From Asparagopsis taxiformis (taxonomy: Eukaryota > Rhodophyta > Florideophyceae > Bonnemaisoniales > Bonnemaisoniaceae), in assembly GCA_030407315.1 (NCBI GenBank), contig JALQPE010000231.1, positions 1-64,000 of the forward strand: DNA of 64,000 bases, in the 5' to 3' direction. Positions within the stretch are counted from its first letter, which is position 1; each line of letters begins with the position of its first letter. Below the pieces are notes generated by a model, which was not told where the DNA came from, ran no database searches, and saw only the letters and a list, made by a program, of their open reading frames with translations. The position numbers and the translations under genes are program-made. This document shows positions 10,692-21,100 of this stretch, piece after piece.

Positions 10692-11357
10692 TTAGATTAT
10701 TTTGTCCGGAATGTACTTGTTCTCCTTCCAGACTTTGAACGCATTCAAATCGCGCCCAGAGCTCGAGCCTTCCACTGTACGGCCTGTACCCGACTTTTCC
10801 TTCTGAATATTCCGCAGGAGAGACATCACCACTTGGAAACGAAGATCGATGTTGTTTTTCCCGGTGTTGTATTGGAACAAATATCTCTTTTCATTGCTCT
10901 GCTTCGCAAACATCATTGCAGAGAGCAGCCTGCACCCACGGAGGTCGTAGATTCCTTGGTTGGTGTAAATTGTCGCCCCAGCATCAATCTTGTCGACCAG
11001 CAAAGGTACAACAGTTCCAAATACTGCACACAGAAAATTGTAAGAAAACGATAGTTCTGCTAACTGCGAGATGCGCAACCGGTCCCTGTCCTTGTCAGTC
11101 ATCCCCTTCTTCGAAGTGCCCTGACTCTGCTGTAATAAACCATTACAGATGCCTTTCACACCCTGTAGTTCCGTTACTATAAACTCGACGCGACTCATCA
11201 GCTTTTCGATTTGCTGGCGTTGGGACGTTCGATCATCGTCGATTTCATCCATCCTCTCCCCAATACGACGAACTTCCCCAGTCACTGTCCTGAACCCCTC
11301 TCGAATAATCCCTACTAGGCAGTCATTTGGATTTTCCTCACGACGCTGAGATTCCAT
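10692..11357 (-). CDS. family B protein, short copy
   Basis: 221 residues from the ATG at 11357; unknown function. Residues about 10-75 look like a coiled coil rich in Glu, Arg and Ile. Then follow VKGICNGLLQQSQG and KDRDRLRISQLAELSFSYNF, both of which align with the larger protein encoded at 23742-25262 (EVKGIVDGLLSQGQG and KDRERLRIAQDAEKSFTFEM). The similarity continues through the CRLLSAMMFAKQSNEKR block to about residue 195. This copy then stops at a TAA where the larger one runs on for about 300 residues, so it is C-terminally truncated or a naturally short form. About 300 bp upstream of its start lies the AGGCAGT inverted-heptamer cluster (11655-12000). I infer a DNA-binding or element-maintenance protein that may bind those repeats. 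No catalytic motif is visible. Confidence 0.6.
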   Translation of the reverse strand: MESQRREENPNDCLVGIIREGFRTVTGEVRRIGERMDEIDDDRTSQRQQIEKLMSRVEFIVTELQGVKGICNGLLQQSQGTSKKGMTDKDRDRLRISQLAELSFSYNFLCAVFGTVVPLLVDKIDAGATIYTNQGIYDLRGCRLLSAMMFAKQSNEKRYLFQYNTGKNNIDLRFQVVMSLLRNIQKEKSGTGRTVEGSSSGRDLNAFKVWKENKYIPDKII

Positions 11358-11654
11358 CTTCCGTTAAACTTCGGCTCTTGTTCCAATCGCAGAGTGTCAC
11401 TCCTAACGCTTTTCCTGCGACGAGAATGCTAGCAATAGTAAAGTATAATCCCAACTACAGCGACCGATTTTCTCCTACCTTTTTTGTCACGGTGACCTCC
11501 ATGTGACCACGCATCGTCTACACTTCTCACTACTATTGTCTTCTGAATAGTTTCCTCTCTTATCTACTTGAACTCACATGCAAACACATTGTACAAAGAC
11601 CCTATCCTGGACTACTATTGTAATTTTGTATCTCAGAAACTACCAACCACCAAT

Positions 11655-12005
11655 TACTATCAAGGCAGTACTTGCAGGCAGTACAATTCACTGCCAGAGC
11701 CAGTATATTTTACTGCCTGATTCTAATGCCAGGTCATTTACGAAGGCAGTACTGCATGGCAGTACATTTCATAGCCCAAATCATCACAAATCACTGCATT
11801 GAACTAGTGCCCTGTGGTACCAGCAAAAATTACTAGAATTTGCTATCGTACAGTACTGCATTCTGCTACATACCGTACTGCCAAGAAATTTTGTATTTTA
11901 CTGCCTACGGCACTAGAATTGAAAACATTAAAATAGTAATTTTACTGCCTCAGGCACCAAATTGCTCAGGCAGTGTTTTTTACTGCCTCAGGCAGTAAAT
12001 TTACT
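11655..12005. repeat. cluster of AGGCAGT / ACTGCCT inverted heptamers
   Basis: The heptamer AGGCAGT and its complement occur more than ten times in 350 bp, often spaced by AATTT- or AAATTTA-type AT tracts. The layout is like that of the AGACAGT cluster at 25790-26150, with one base changed in the core. Confidence 0.85.
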
Positions 12006-12034
12006 ACATTTTTTAATCCCAAACTCAGTAGTGT

Positions 12035-12245
12035 GATTTCTTACAGCAAAGTCATCGTAACGATGACTTTGCTGTAAGAAATCAAATCATTACAGCGGCC
12101 ACAATTTTTTACCGGGTAAAAAATTCTTGCTGATTTTTTACCCGGTAAAATTTTCTCACCACTGTAATCAAACCTTTCCTTACAGCAAAGTCATCGTTAC
12201 GATGACTTTGCTGTAAGCATCCCGGGTAAACGGCTTCGGCTGTAA
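12035..12245. repeat. palindromic unit U1 (TTACAG family), left end missing
   Basis: Contains two long palindromes: 12035-12083 (49 nt, perfect) and 12179-12217 (39 nt, perfect). The half-site is CTTACAGCAAAGTCATCGT around one central base. Between them is a second palindrome type, ATTACAGCGGCCAC...TTTACCGGGTAAA...CTGTAAT. The right end is GGTAAACGGCTTCGGCTGTAA. A matching left end is not seen. Confidence 0.9.
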
Positions 12246-12788
12246 GCGGTTGGGAGTTTCGTCCGTCTCCCACCCTGGGAAGGGTGAGAAGGGAAGTGTG
12301 GAGCCGGGAACATCGTACAACGATGGTTTGGACGGCTGTTGACGGCTCTGGGGAGCACTCTGCGTCGTGCAAGCCTGGTTTGCGCTGGCTGCACTACCTG
12401 GTATTGAACGGTTCTGTGCGCAAAGTTTACTCATGAAGGAGGTAGGGTGTTGTGTACCACACCAACCATAGTTACTAACATTTGCAGTGTACTCTAGTGA
12501 TGTAATTATTATTCTAGTTTCTAACTATACAATGATATTAAGTAAGTCAGATGTGCACAGAGCATGGCCTAAGCCTAGCACGGTAGAGAAAGATGGAAGA
12601 AAGATTGAAGGGTAGGCATGCAGAAGTATGAAGGCAGCAGTATGTGTAGACTATGGCAGTGGTAAGAAAATATTTCATGCACCAAAGGGTGGGCAGAGTG
12701 ACATTAGAGACGTGGTGTGTAGGGGGAAGGTAGGTGGAGATGATGAAGGAGGACAACAGAAATGAGAGCGAGGGTTGAGACCAACGGC
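12246..12788. other. spacer containing inner flank F of U1
   Basis: The first about 85 bp (GGGAGTTTCGTC, then GGTGAGAAGGGAAGTGTG and CGGGAA) match, in reverse complement, the flank at about 17345-17426 left of unit U3. The rest (12540-12780) is purine-rich. Overlapping ORFs here have no support. Confidence 0.6.
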
Positions 12789-13110
12789 TTACAGATGGAG
12801 CAGTTTACCAGGGATGCTTACAGCAAAGTCATCGTTACGATGACTTTGCTGTAAGGAAAGGTTTCATTACAGTGGCCATGATTTCTTTACCCGGTAAAAA
12901 AATTCCTGGCCGCTGTAATGAAAACGTTTTCTTACAGCAAAGTCATCGTAACGATGACTTTGCTGTCAGGAAACAAAACATTACAGTAGCCATGATTTCT
13001 TTACCCGGTAAAAAAATTCCTGGCCTCTGTAATGAAACGTTTCCTTACAGCAAAGTCATCGTAACGATGGCTTTGCTGTAAGGATCCTTGGTAAACTGCC
13101 TGAGCTGTAA
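12789..13110. repeat. palindromic unit U2 (TTACAG family), complete
   Basis: Starts TTACAG, then AGTTTACCAGGGAT, and ends with the inverted form GGATCCTTGGTAAACTGC, then CTGTAA. So it is a 322-bp element with terminal inverted repeats. Inside are three copies of the CTTACAGCAAAGTCATCG palindrome (12817-12855, 12931-12969, 13043-13084; the last two with one mismatch each) alternating with two CATTACAGT...TTTACCCGGTAAA...CTGTAATG palindromes. It looks like a MITE. It lies just upstream of the 13432 gene. Confidence 0.85.
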
Positions 13111-13315
13111 TTGTCGTACAACGAAAAGTGATGTGGAAGGTTCGGATTGGTCAACCGCTGAATATCATTACCAGGGTGTATACTAATAGGAATATGTCAG
13201 TTCTCTGAGTTTCGCCTATCTTACTCAGCTTACGCAGCAAAACAGCTTGTCGTTCAGATCTTCTTCTCTCTTTCTCAATCTTTCACTCTTCTTTCCTCAT
13301 TTCTTCACCAAAGCA
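13111..13315 (+). promoter_or_regulatory. promoter / 5' leader of the ParB-dioxygenase gene
   Basis: About 200 bp between U2 and an ATG at 13316 in good context (AAAGCAATGGCT). The last about 60 bases are a pyrimidine-rich tract (TTCTTCTCTCTTTCTC), like a eukaryotic 5' leader. That ATG opens a frame that differs by one base from the long ORF starting at 13432. Confidence 0.4.
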
Positions 13316-13431
13316 ATGGCTCAACAATCCCCCAACGCTTTCGACCGCCAGGTGCGCTCTGCCAGCCGCCGTGACAACGATTCTCCCACTCCTTCTCCCA
13401 CTCCTTCTCCTTCTCTGGCCCCCCTGTCCCC

Positions 13432-16400
13432 ATGGACGTTTGCGAAGCTGCTGCAGCGCTGACCCAGCTCAGCCCAGCACCTAAGCCCGTCCCCTCCCCC
13501 CCTTCCGCTTCCGATCCCGCGGTTGTCCCGACAATCGACGCTGGCGTTCCCGCAACTCCGCTTCCGGCTCAATCTGCCGAAGCGGCGCCAGCCGTCGAGG
13601 GATCTGGTGCTCCTCTGCCTAGCTCGCGTGCTCCGGACATGATCATCGCGTCCGGCAGCGACTTGGCAGAGGATGCGGAGAAGGTCGATGATCACAACGC
13701 TCGTGACATCGTACCGAACAAGCCTCTCCGCAGCACCAGGCTGGCCTACCCTGGCACAGTGCCCATCCCGGTGGATGTGGACTATGACATAAGTCCGGAG
13801 AGCTGCCGAAACATTCCAGTCTTCATTTCCCCTCTGGATGTTTCTCCTCCGGCAGTCGTGTCCAGGGTGGTCAGGCCGCATCGCGTTGATGAGTTGAAGA
13901 AAACGTTTCTCACTCAGGGATTTTCCGTGATTGCTTCACGCGTGTCCGTCTGCGAGGTGATTGATTCCAATGCCAAAGTCCGACTGCAATACGTCGATGG
14001 ATCTCACCGAGTGACCGCGTTGAAGGCCATTCTCGAGTCGGCTGGACCTGCTCCTGCGAAGGACAGTCCAGAGTGGGAGGAGTTTGTCAAGTCTGACATC
14101 TACCGTCGCTTTGGAACTATTCCAGTCGACTTTCTCCTCCCACAGACTCGGCTTGGCCGGGATGTCTTCTGCTCCGAAGAAGTACTCCCGCTTTCACGGC
14201 TGATGAACTTCCACACCCACAATGTCAGCGAGGTAACAGTTGCTGACAATGTGTGCTCTGTGATGGAGTTCATCAATATCCACCGCCTGGGAAAGAAGAA
14301 GATCGAGCCGACCGTTCAATACATTAAAGAACGGAAAGCGCTGAGCTGGATTCGTCCGAGACAGCTCATGCGCTACGTCTCGATCGCGCGAGGGTTCAAG
14401 ACCGTTGAAAGCCCTGCTTTCAAATACTGGTCGAGCATCCCGAACAGGCCGGAGTTCGTTCAATTTTCTTCGACGGAGGATCTGGCTGGGTGTACGGTGA
14501 ACTTGTTGTTCAATGGGTCGTTCAGGAGTGCTCCGGATGTACAGAAGTGTTTCATCCTGGAGATGACGGCGCGCTACACTTGTAGCCGTCGGTCGGCCGG
14601 GCTGAAACCGTACTCGGTTGGTACCATTGGGCAGGAATGGATTGCTGGTTTGTTGGAAATCTTCGGGTACGTGAAGGAGGTGGCCGAGTACTGGAACGTG
14701 TCGGATGTGTTGAGGATGCTGGATGGCTCAATTCCCAGCGTGGGTGACCCGAGCAAGAGCTTCGACATTCGCTCGCGCGTTGTCGAAGTTCTTGCTCAGA
14801 TGGTCCCCAAGAAGGGGTGCTGGGTAGACTTCCGTCCCAAGGAAGGCCCCCCCGATGGTTACAGTTACGAAAATATTTTTCCCCGTAAGAAGTCTGTCTT
14901 CGGGAAGGACGCCAGGAAAATGCTCCTGCGCGTCACTGGGTACCGCGACATGATTATGCGGAAACGCTTTCACGCGATGTACCCAGACATCCCACATGCT
15001 GCGCTCCCAGCCACATGTGGTGATGATGCCCCCATCCCTTCCTCTTCCAATTCCTTGGCCATCCCTTCATCCTCCATCCCTTTGCCCCCACCACCTCAAC
15101 TGGAATCTTCCAGCGATTCCGAGGTTGCCCCTGTTCCTGTCTCTACCCCTGCCGTGTCGGCATCCTCCCCTGCGGTGACCCCGGTCAAGCCGACTGCGCG
15201 TGGTCCCCAGGATGGCAGCGAACGCTCTGGTCCAGTTTCCCACGCCGGGACTGGTACCCCCAACCGTCCTGTCCAAGCCGCGCAGGAGCAGGTCTCACCG
15301 GCTTCGCAGCCTGAGCCTGCGACTCCGGCTGCCGAGCAGCACCCTGCTGCTCCGGCCCCCGCTGTCGAAGCTTCCCGTTCTGCATCTGCTAGCAGTTCGG
15401 GAAGCTCCAGCGATGAAAGTTTCGTCCCTTCACCATCCGGTGGGGTTGGACAGAAGACGGTTGCGAGGATTTCGACGGAGGGCCCTACTCCCGAGAATGT
15501 GGTCGAGGGCAGCAGTGTGAAGGGTGGTGCAGATCCTGACGAAGATGTCATTGAAGTCAGTGATTCTGCACCGCCCGGAGTGGAAACTTCTGGGAGGAAA
15601 GTGATGCCCAGAAGGAGTACCCGCCTGCAAGCGAGTCGTTCCGGTCGTGGTGGAACGGCGGGTGGTGCTGTGGAGGTCGTCGAGCTGGAGAGCGCCCCCG
15701 AGGATGCGGGTGAAAACTCCATCCTCGGGAAGCGTAACTTGGATGCGCCTTCTGCGACGCCCGAGCCTTCTACCAAAAAGAGAAGGCTCGGTGAGACTTC
15801 ATCAAAGTCGTCGTCAAAGAAATCCAAGTCGGCTTCCCGAGGTCGCTCTCGGGAGCCGGTTCTCCAGTTCGACGACGCCCAGGAGAATCCCATTCCCGAC
15901 AGCATCGTCGACGAGAATGTGGCCGCCGTTCTCCCCAGCGCAATTGCGTCTGGCAGCCGGATGAAGTACTATATGGAAAGTACGACGGTGGAGACGGTTC
16001 GGGCGGAAATGAGGGCGGCAGCATTCCAGGTAGCTGCATCGCCGGGAGCCGAGGAAACGGTGGTGGAACAGTACTTTGCGGTGAAGCGGGCGTTGCTGGA
16101 GAACTTGGGGGTTATTGTTTTGGAACGCTTGTTGGAATCGTCCACGGCTGGTAATGCGACGCATGAGTTGTTCGGACACTTCGCTAGGCAGTTCCCGCTG
16201 GTTGAGGAGGTTGAAAAACCCTCCCAGCAGTCTGATTCTAACGATGACGACAGGGAGCCACAGGACGAGCCGCCAGCTTTCGCAAAGCCCGGCTTCGATC
16301 CTTCGCCGTGGCAGTTCATCCACAACGTGGGTGATGCGAAGGACCGCATGGATGGTGGTCGTGGGCGCCTCTCTCTGCCGCGGCGTGAGTTGTGCGACAA

Positions 16401-16950
16401 GTTGGAGGAGGGGAATTTGGAGATGTATAAGAACAAGTTGGTGGCAGAGCTTGCTTTTGGTGTTTGTGCGGAGTTCTTGAAGTTGGGAATGGAGGGTGAG
16501 GATCCTGTCTTCTTCCCGAAGACAGGATTGCGGCTGCTTCTTACAGCAGATGGGGCTGCGGACCAGGATGGGCACACGGACTTCAAGGTATCCACAAATA
16601 GTGTTGGCAGTCTTACCAAGTCTCCATCATATTTCATGATGTCGAGCGGAGCCGATGGGTTCTTTATAGTAGCTGCCCCCTATAGTCATGTATGCCTAGT
16701 CAATCCGGACGCTGATATGTGGAAAGTTCCCCCTCTCACCTTTTGGGTGCCGCCCTATTCCGCATTGGTTGGTCGCGGTGACCTTTACCATTACGGGGTA
16801 GGCTTCAGCCGAGGAGATCTTCCTGCAGGCGAGAAGTTAGTCTATGGCCTGCCCACGCGCGGCCACATCTACTTGAAGACGGAGAAGGACGTCCTCACGG
16901 ACCACATCCACACCGTCGAATATTACAAGTACGATAGGAGCAATAGATAG
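13432..16950 (+). CDS. ParB/sulfiredoxin-like protein with probable 2OG-Fe(II) dioxygenase C-terminus
   Basis: 1172 residues without an intron. Residues 1-110 are Pro/Ser/Ala-rich. Residues about 125-205 resemble a ParB/sulfiredoxin-like domain and end in YVDGSHR (187-193), the DGxHR motif of that superfamily. A helical region follows to about 515. Residues 520-845 are a disordered linker with basic nuclear-localisation-like patches (KKRRLGETS, SKSSSKKSKS). Residues about 950-1172 look like a double-stranded beta-helix dioxygenase: DGHTD gives HxD at His1048/Asp1050, GRGDLYHYGVG offers the distal His1120, and PTRGHIYL an Arg1143 for the co-substrate. The dioxygenase call is from motif order only. 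It is flanked by TTACAG palindromic units on both sides and converges on the ParB-methyltransferase-SET gene. The true start may be the ATG at 13316 if one base is missing in the C run 13419-13424. The substrate is unknown. Confidence 0.75.
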   Translation: MDVCEAAAALTQLSPAPKPVPSPPSASDPAVVPTIDAGVPATPLPAQSAEAAPAVEGSGAPLPSSRAPDMIIASGSDLAEDAEKVDDHNARDIVPNKPLRSTRLAYPGTVPIPVDVDYDISPESCRNIPVFISPLDVSPPAVVSRVVRPHRVDELKKTFLTQGFSVIASRVSVCEVIDSNAKVRLQYVDGSHRVTALKAILESAGPAPAKDSPEWEEFVKSDIYRRFGTIPVDFLLPQTRLGRDVFCSEEVLPLSRLMNFHTHNVSEVTVADNVCSVMEFINIHRLGKKKIEPTVQYIKERKALSWIRPRQLMRYVSIARGFKTVESPAFKYWSSIPNRPEFVQFSSTEDLAGCTVNLLFNGSFRSAPDVQKCFILEMTARYTCSRRSAGLKPYSVGTIGQEWIAGLLEIFGYVKEVAEYWNVSDVLRMLDGSIPSVGDPSKSFDIRSRVVEVLAQMVPKKGCWVDFRPKEGPPDGYSYENIFPRKKSVFGKDARKMLLRVTGYRDMIMRKRFHAMYPDIPHAALPATCGDDAPIPSSSNSLAIPSSSIPLPPPPQLESSSDSEVAPVPVSTPAVSASSPAVTPVKPTARGPQDGSERSGPVSHAGTGTPNRPVQAAQEQVSPASQPEPATPAAEQHPAAPAPAVEASRSASASSSGSSSDESFVPSPSGGVGQKTVARISTEGPTPENVVEGSSVKGGADPDEDVIEVSDSAPPGVETSGRKVMPRRSTRLQASRSGRGGTAGGAVEVVELESAPEDAGENSILGKRNLDAPSATPEPSTKKRRLGETSSKSSSKKSKSASRGRSREPVLQFDDAQENPIPDSIVDENVAAVLPSAIASGSRMKYYMESTTVETVRAEMRAAAFQVAASPGAEETVVEQYFAVKRALLENLGVIVLERLLESSTAGNATHELFGHFARQFPLVEEVEKPSQQSDSNDDDREPQDEPPAFAKPGFDPSPWQFIHNVGDAKDRMDGGRGRLSLPRRELCDKLEEGNLEMYKNKLVAELAFGVCAEFLKLGMEGEDPVFFPKTGLRLLLTADGAADQDGHTDFKVSTNSVGSLTKSPSYFMMSSGADGFFIVAAPYSHVCLVNPDADMWKVPPLTFWVPPYSALVGRGDLYHYGVGFSRGDLPAGEKLVYGLPTRGHIYLKTEKDVLTDHIHTVEYYKYDRSNR

Positions 16951-17426
16951 CATACCAGAAGTATTAAAACCTATACTACTGTTCCCTGCTAAAAAGTTCT
17001 GTCTTTCTCATCTCAACATTGTTATCTTAGCCCACTTTTCGGTTTTCATCTATACATCTGGCCTTCATCTCATAGTTTAGTGCTACTCAGCAGATTGCTT
17101 GCTACTTTTTAATATTAGTCGACAACGTTGTATGATTTTACTAGCTAGGCCGTAGGGGGAGACTAGTTTCAACCCTTGACAACGCGCACATTTCGACTAC
17201 GAGAGCCGTCACTGTGATAAATTATTGGTAGAATTTTCGTCTATCTTCCCACCTACACTAGGCTACCTATATATATACAGGGTATACCCAGAACGGAGAC
17301 CACGTGAGGTAAAATACTCCTGAGAGCTGCTCACAGCCGTACAGACCTTTGCTGAGCAATTTTCCCGACTTCACACTTCGCTTCTCACCTTTACTAAGAT
17401 GGGAGAACGACGAAACTCCCTGCTGC
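16951..17426. other. 3' region and inner flank F of U3
   Basis: AT-rich downstream region with a TATATATATA stretch near 17270. The last about 80 bp (17345-17426) are the inverted copy of the sequence that follows U1 (12246-12330). Confidence 0.5.
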
Positions 17427-17847
17427 TTACAGCCGAAGCCGTTTACCAGGGTTCCTTACAGCAAAGTCATCGTTACGATGACTTTGCTGTAAGAAAAGAA
17501 AACATTACAGCAGCCACGATTTCTTTACCGGGTAAAAAAATTGTGGCCGCTGTAATGATTTGCTTTCTTACAGCAAAGTCATCGTAACGATGACTTTGCT
17601 GTAAGGAACCGTTTCCTTGCAGTGGCCAAAGAATTTTTTACCGGGTAAAAAATCAGCAAGAATTTTTACCGGTAAAAAATTGTGGCCGCTGTAATGATTT
17701 GCTGTAAGAAAACGTTTCATTACAGCGGCCACAATTTTTTACCCGGTAAAGAAATCGTGGCTGCTGTAATGATTTGTTTTCTTACAGCAAAGTCATCGTA
17801 ACGATGACTTTGCCGTCAGCATCCCCGGTAAACGGCCCGCACTGTAA
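17427..17847. repeat. palindromic unit U3 (TTACAG family), complete
   Basis: Begins TTACAGCCGAAGCCGTTTACC and ends GGTAAACGGCCCGC, then ACTGTAA: terminal inverted repeats of the U1/U2 type. It contains the CTTACAGCAAAGTCATCG palindrome at 17455-17493, 17567-17605 and 17781-17819 (the last imperfect), and three palindromes centred on TTTACCCGGTAAA or TTTACCGGGTAAA. It lies between the convergent ends of the two ParB-headed genes. Sequence from 17605 leftwards is collinear with 12035 rightwards, so U1 and U3 bracket the 13432 gene as long inverted repeats. Confidence 0.85.
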
Positions 17848-18123
17848 TGGGGTGACTGCTTCTCCTACATCGCTCTCTTACTGGTGTTCTACATGCTGCG
17901 TTGCTACACAATTTCTCACTCACATCTTTCTAGTTTCTCTCCTTTTCGTATCCATAGGTAAAGCAGTAGAAAAGTCGATAGTTTGCACTCCAGGCCGCAG
18001 ATGCCTTCCTGCAGTCATGTCACGATTGTTGTAGTCTAGTCTATAATATCTAGCGCTCTTGCAAGATGATGCACAGTCTATTGTCTCTGCCAATGCGTGT
18101 TTACTCAAATCTATCAAAGTAGC

Positions 18124-21100
18124 TCAGTTAGCTGGCCAATATTTTCTACCATAGTCGGCAAATATCTCCTCATCAGCTTCAACGTCTCTGGTCAGAACGA
18201 CCTTGACAGCATGGGGATTCTTGATATTTGAAGCAAAGTCCGGTTTGTCTATGGCATCGCCTTGTCGAAACTCGGCTGACTGTGTTCGACTCACCTCGGT
18301 CGCTTTCTCCGTTCCGTCAATGACCCGACAATCATTGAGGTAGCTGGTACAATTATAGACCGCTGGAACGAGCCAAACCTTCCGAACAGGTGCACCCCTC
18401 CCTATGTACGTGGTTTCCAATTCCATGTTGTAGTCCTGGAACCTCTCTCCTGTGCACCCAAATCCTTCCGGGCCGTACATCACTGATCTCTGCGGTTCCG
18501 AGTCTCGAATCTTCGCATAGAAAATCGTCCCGTTGTACCAGCCAATGACCGTCCCCTTCTTCAGTTTCTTCGCCGCGAATACGCCAAACCCACCACCTCT
18601 TACCTCCGATTGCGAAACATAGACACCGTAGAATGCGGCATCGGCAGCCAGAATCGCGTCCGGGTCTATGCTCCAAAACGAGTGCATGTCCTCGGCCGGC
18701 CACTGGTCCATAGGCACCCCGCTCAATCTGTGAAGCATAGACCCGTCCTTCTTCATTGACGCAACGAACACAAGCAGATGGTTCGGCAATGCTGTCACAG
18801 CAGGGAATCCTTCTGGTGCATCTGAGATGTGCTTCTGACGAAGCCTTGGAGCTTTTCCTGTGACCGGTACCGACTCGTCCCCAAGAATACTCTCCACCTC
18901 ACGCTGCAAGATCCCCCCATATCGCCCGGCTTTCACCTCACTGACGAAAGCATGCAGTATCCACTCCTGCGATGCATCGTGGCACCTTTTTTCCTTCTCA
19001 CACCCAATGAACCGACGATATGTACCATCCCTCAACGTCATACACGCTATGGCTGTGCTGTACGTTCCCGAGAAGAAATCCATCACGATATCGTTCTGCT
19101 TCGAAAATCGTTCCAGAAGCTCACGAAGAGTGGTCAACGCCTTCTGCTCATGGCGCAGTCGGTTGTTCTGCCCATCATATTGAGCTTCACCAGCCGACAA
19201 CCTCGGAACGTTGTCAATCGCGTTGGTGAACCCAGGGTGCCTCGATATGTCCGGATTGTGCAACCTGAAATCCACCATATCGTATGCAGCCATACCCTTC
19301 CCCCGCTTATACGCATGGATAACGAAATCGTGCATATTATGCAGTGTGCACGTTTTCGTCGATGGATTGGACGTAAAGCTGTGTGGTCGGCGAGATAGCA
19401 CGACTGGAACACTGTCCACAATCATCTTGCCAGGCTCGGCCTTTCTGATTGCATCCATCCATGCCACGAGTTGGCGCACGCTGGAATAGATCAGAGCATG
19501 GCCGCCAGGCCGAAGAACTCGAACTATTTCACACGCAACACTCGCCAACTCTTCCGGCTCCAGAATATCGTACTCCGAGTTTTCTCTGCCGCCTTCCCGC
19601 CTCGTGTTGAATGGAGGATCAGTGAGCACAAGCTGAACACTGTCCTCCAACACGCCATCTTCCAGGAAACTAATTTTGTCCTCCACCTCTTTGGCTACAT
19701 CAGTGGCGTCACAATTCACAGTGTGAATGTAACGCCCCATCACAGCTTCCAGCTTGGTGACGTATTCTGGCTTGGTTTCCTTTCCGACGTCAACGAGCGG
19801 TGCTTCTGTAGCCGATACAGTGTCAACCTCCATAGCGTCATCCTCTTCCGCACCTTCTCTTGTTGCTGTTTCGCTAGCAACCGCCGCATTATCGTCCTCT
19901 CCACCACCGCGCTCCAGCCTAGCCTTCTTCCTCTGTGGCTCCAGACTATCCTCTTCTATATCCTCGCTGCCATTGTTTGGCACTGCTGCGGATATTTCCA
20001 TCTGCGCAGGTGCACCTTCAAGGATGCCAGGCTCGGGCGTATCCTCAAGACTGTGTAACTCATCCATGGTCAGAGGAAGCTTTCGTTGCTCTCGGGTTCG
20101 CAATAACCAAGCCTTCAGCCTCCTCTGACCATCCAGGGCATGAGACGTGTTCAACTTGGCTCGCATGAACGAGTTCAATCCGAACTTGTCAGGAGTGTCG
20201 AAAAGCAAGGCTCGAAGTCTCTGCATCAGCTGACCACGCTCGGCGAACACATTCACCTCAGTGACACATTGGCGTATCGACAGCAGGAAGGCGCTTGTCA
20301 ATGATCGCAGCCTTGCATCCACAGCCACTGGAAGGTCGGCACAGAACCCGTTTTCACTGTCTACAGTTTTCGGGACAATGGTCAGGTTTTTCCGATGCTC
20401 CTCGACCGCACAGCCATCAGACCGATTCGGGAGTGACCTGAAGCAAAGGCTCGCGGGATCGAATACCATGAACGGCCAGCACATCGATTCAACATCCTCA
20501 TACCCCAACACTCTTGCCCCGGTATCCCATGCAGCTAACACACGGTCGACAACAAATCCAAGCTGGTTGGCTTGCGCACTGGATGTTGCAATTCCAACCA
20601 TTCCACCACCACCAATGGCCCCGGATGTGGCTCTGGCCCGCCTAGATGGCACACTGCCCATCTCCTTACTGCGAATAGCCAAGATACACTGGCACATCAT
20701 AACCATCAGCCTCCTGAACCGCTTCTGGCTAGCCTGCAAAGAATCTTGCATGTCGGATGTAGCGCCGTCCAGAAAGTACCTGCTCGAAAGCAGTTCGCGG
20801 TTCAGTGGAGAGGACAATTCTCCGCGGGGTGTCTTGCCAAACATTTCGACGGCACGAGAACTAGTCACCCCCACCTGTTTCGGAAACTCAACCATCCTCG
20901 GAGAATCACCCATCTCTGCATTGAGTCCCCATGCATGACAAAACATTTGCCACAGACGCAAATCAATCGAACTCGAATCTTCTGCTCGGTGATACGGCCG
21001 AAGCACAGCCAGGATAGACATGCATGAGCTGTACTGCGGTTTACCACTCAGGCTTGAAGCAATTTGGCCGCTTGGATCGCAGGATTTGATCCAGCCCAAC

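Noticed and set aside
15096..15905. 269-codon minus-strand ORF inside the ParB-dioxygenase gene
   Set aside because: Antisense of the Pro/Ser-rich linker; the sense frame carries the conserved domains.
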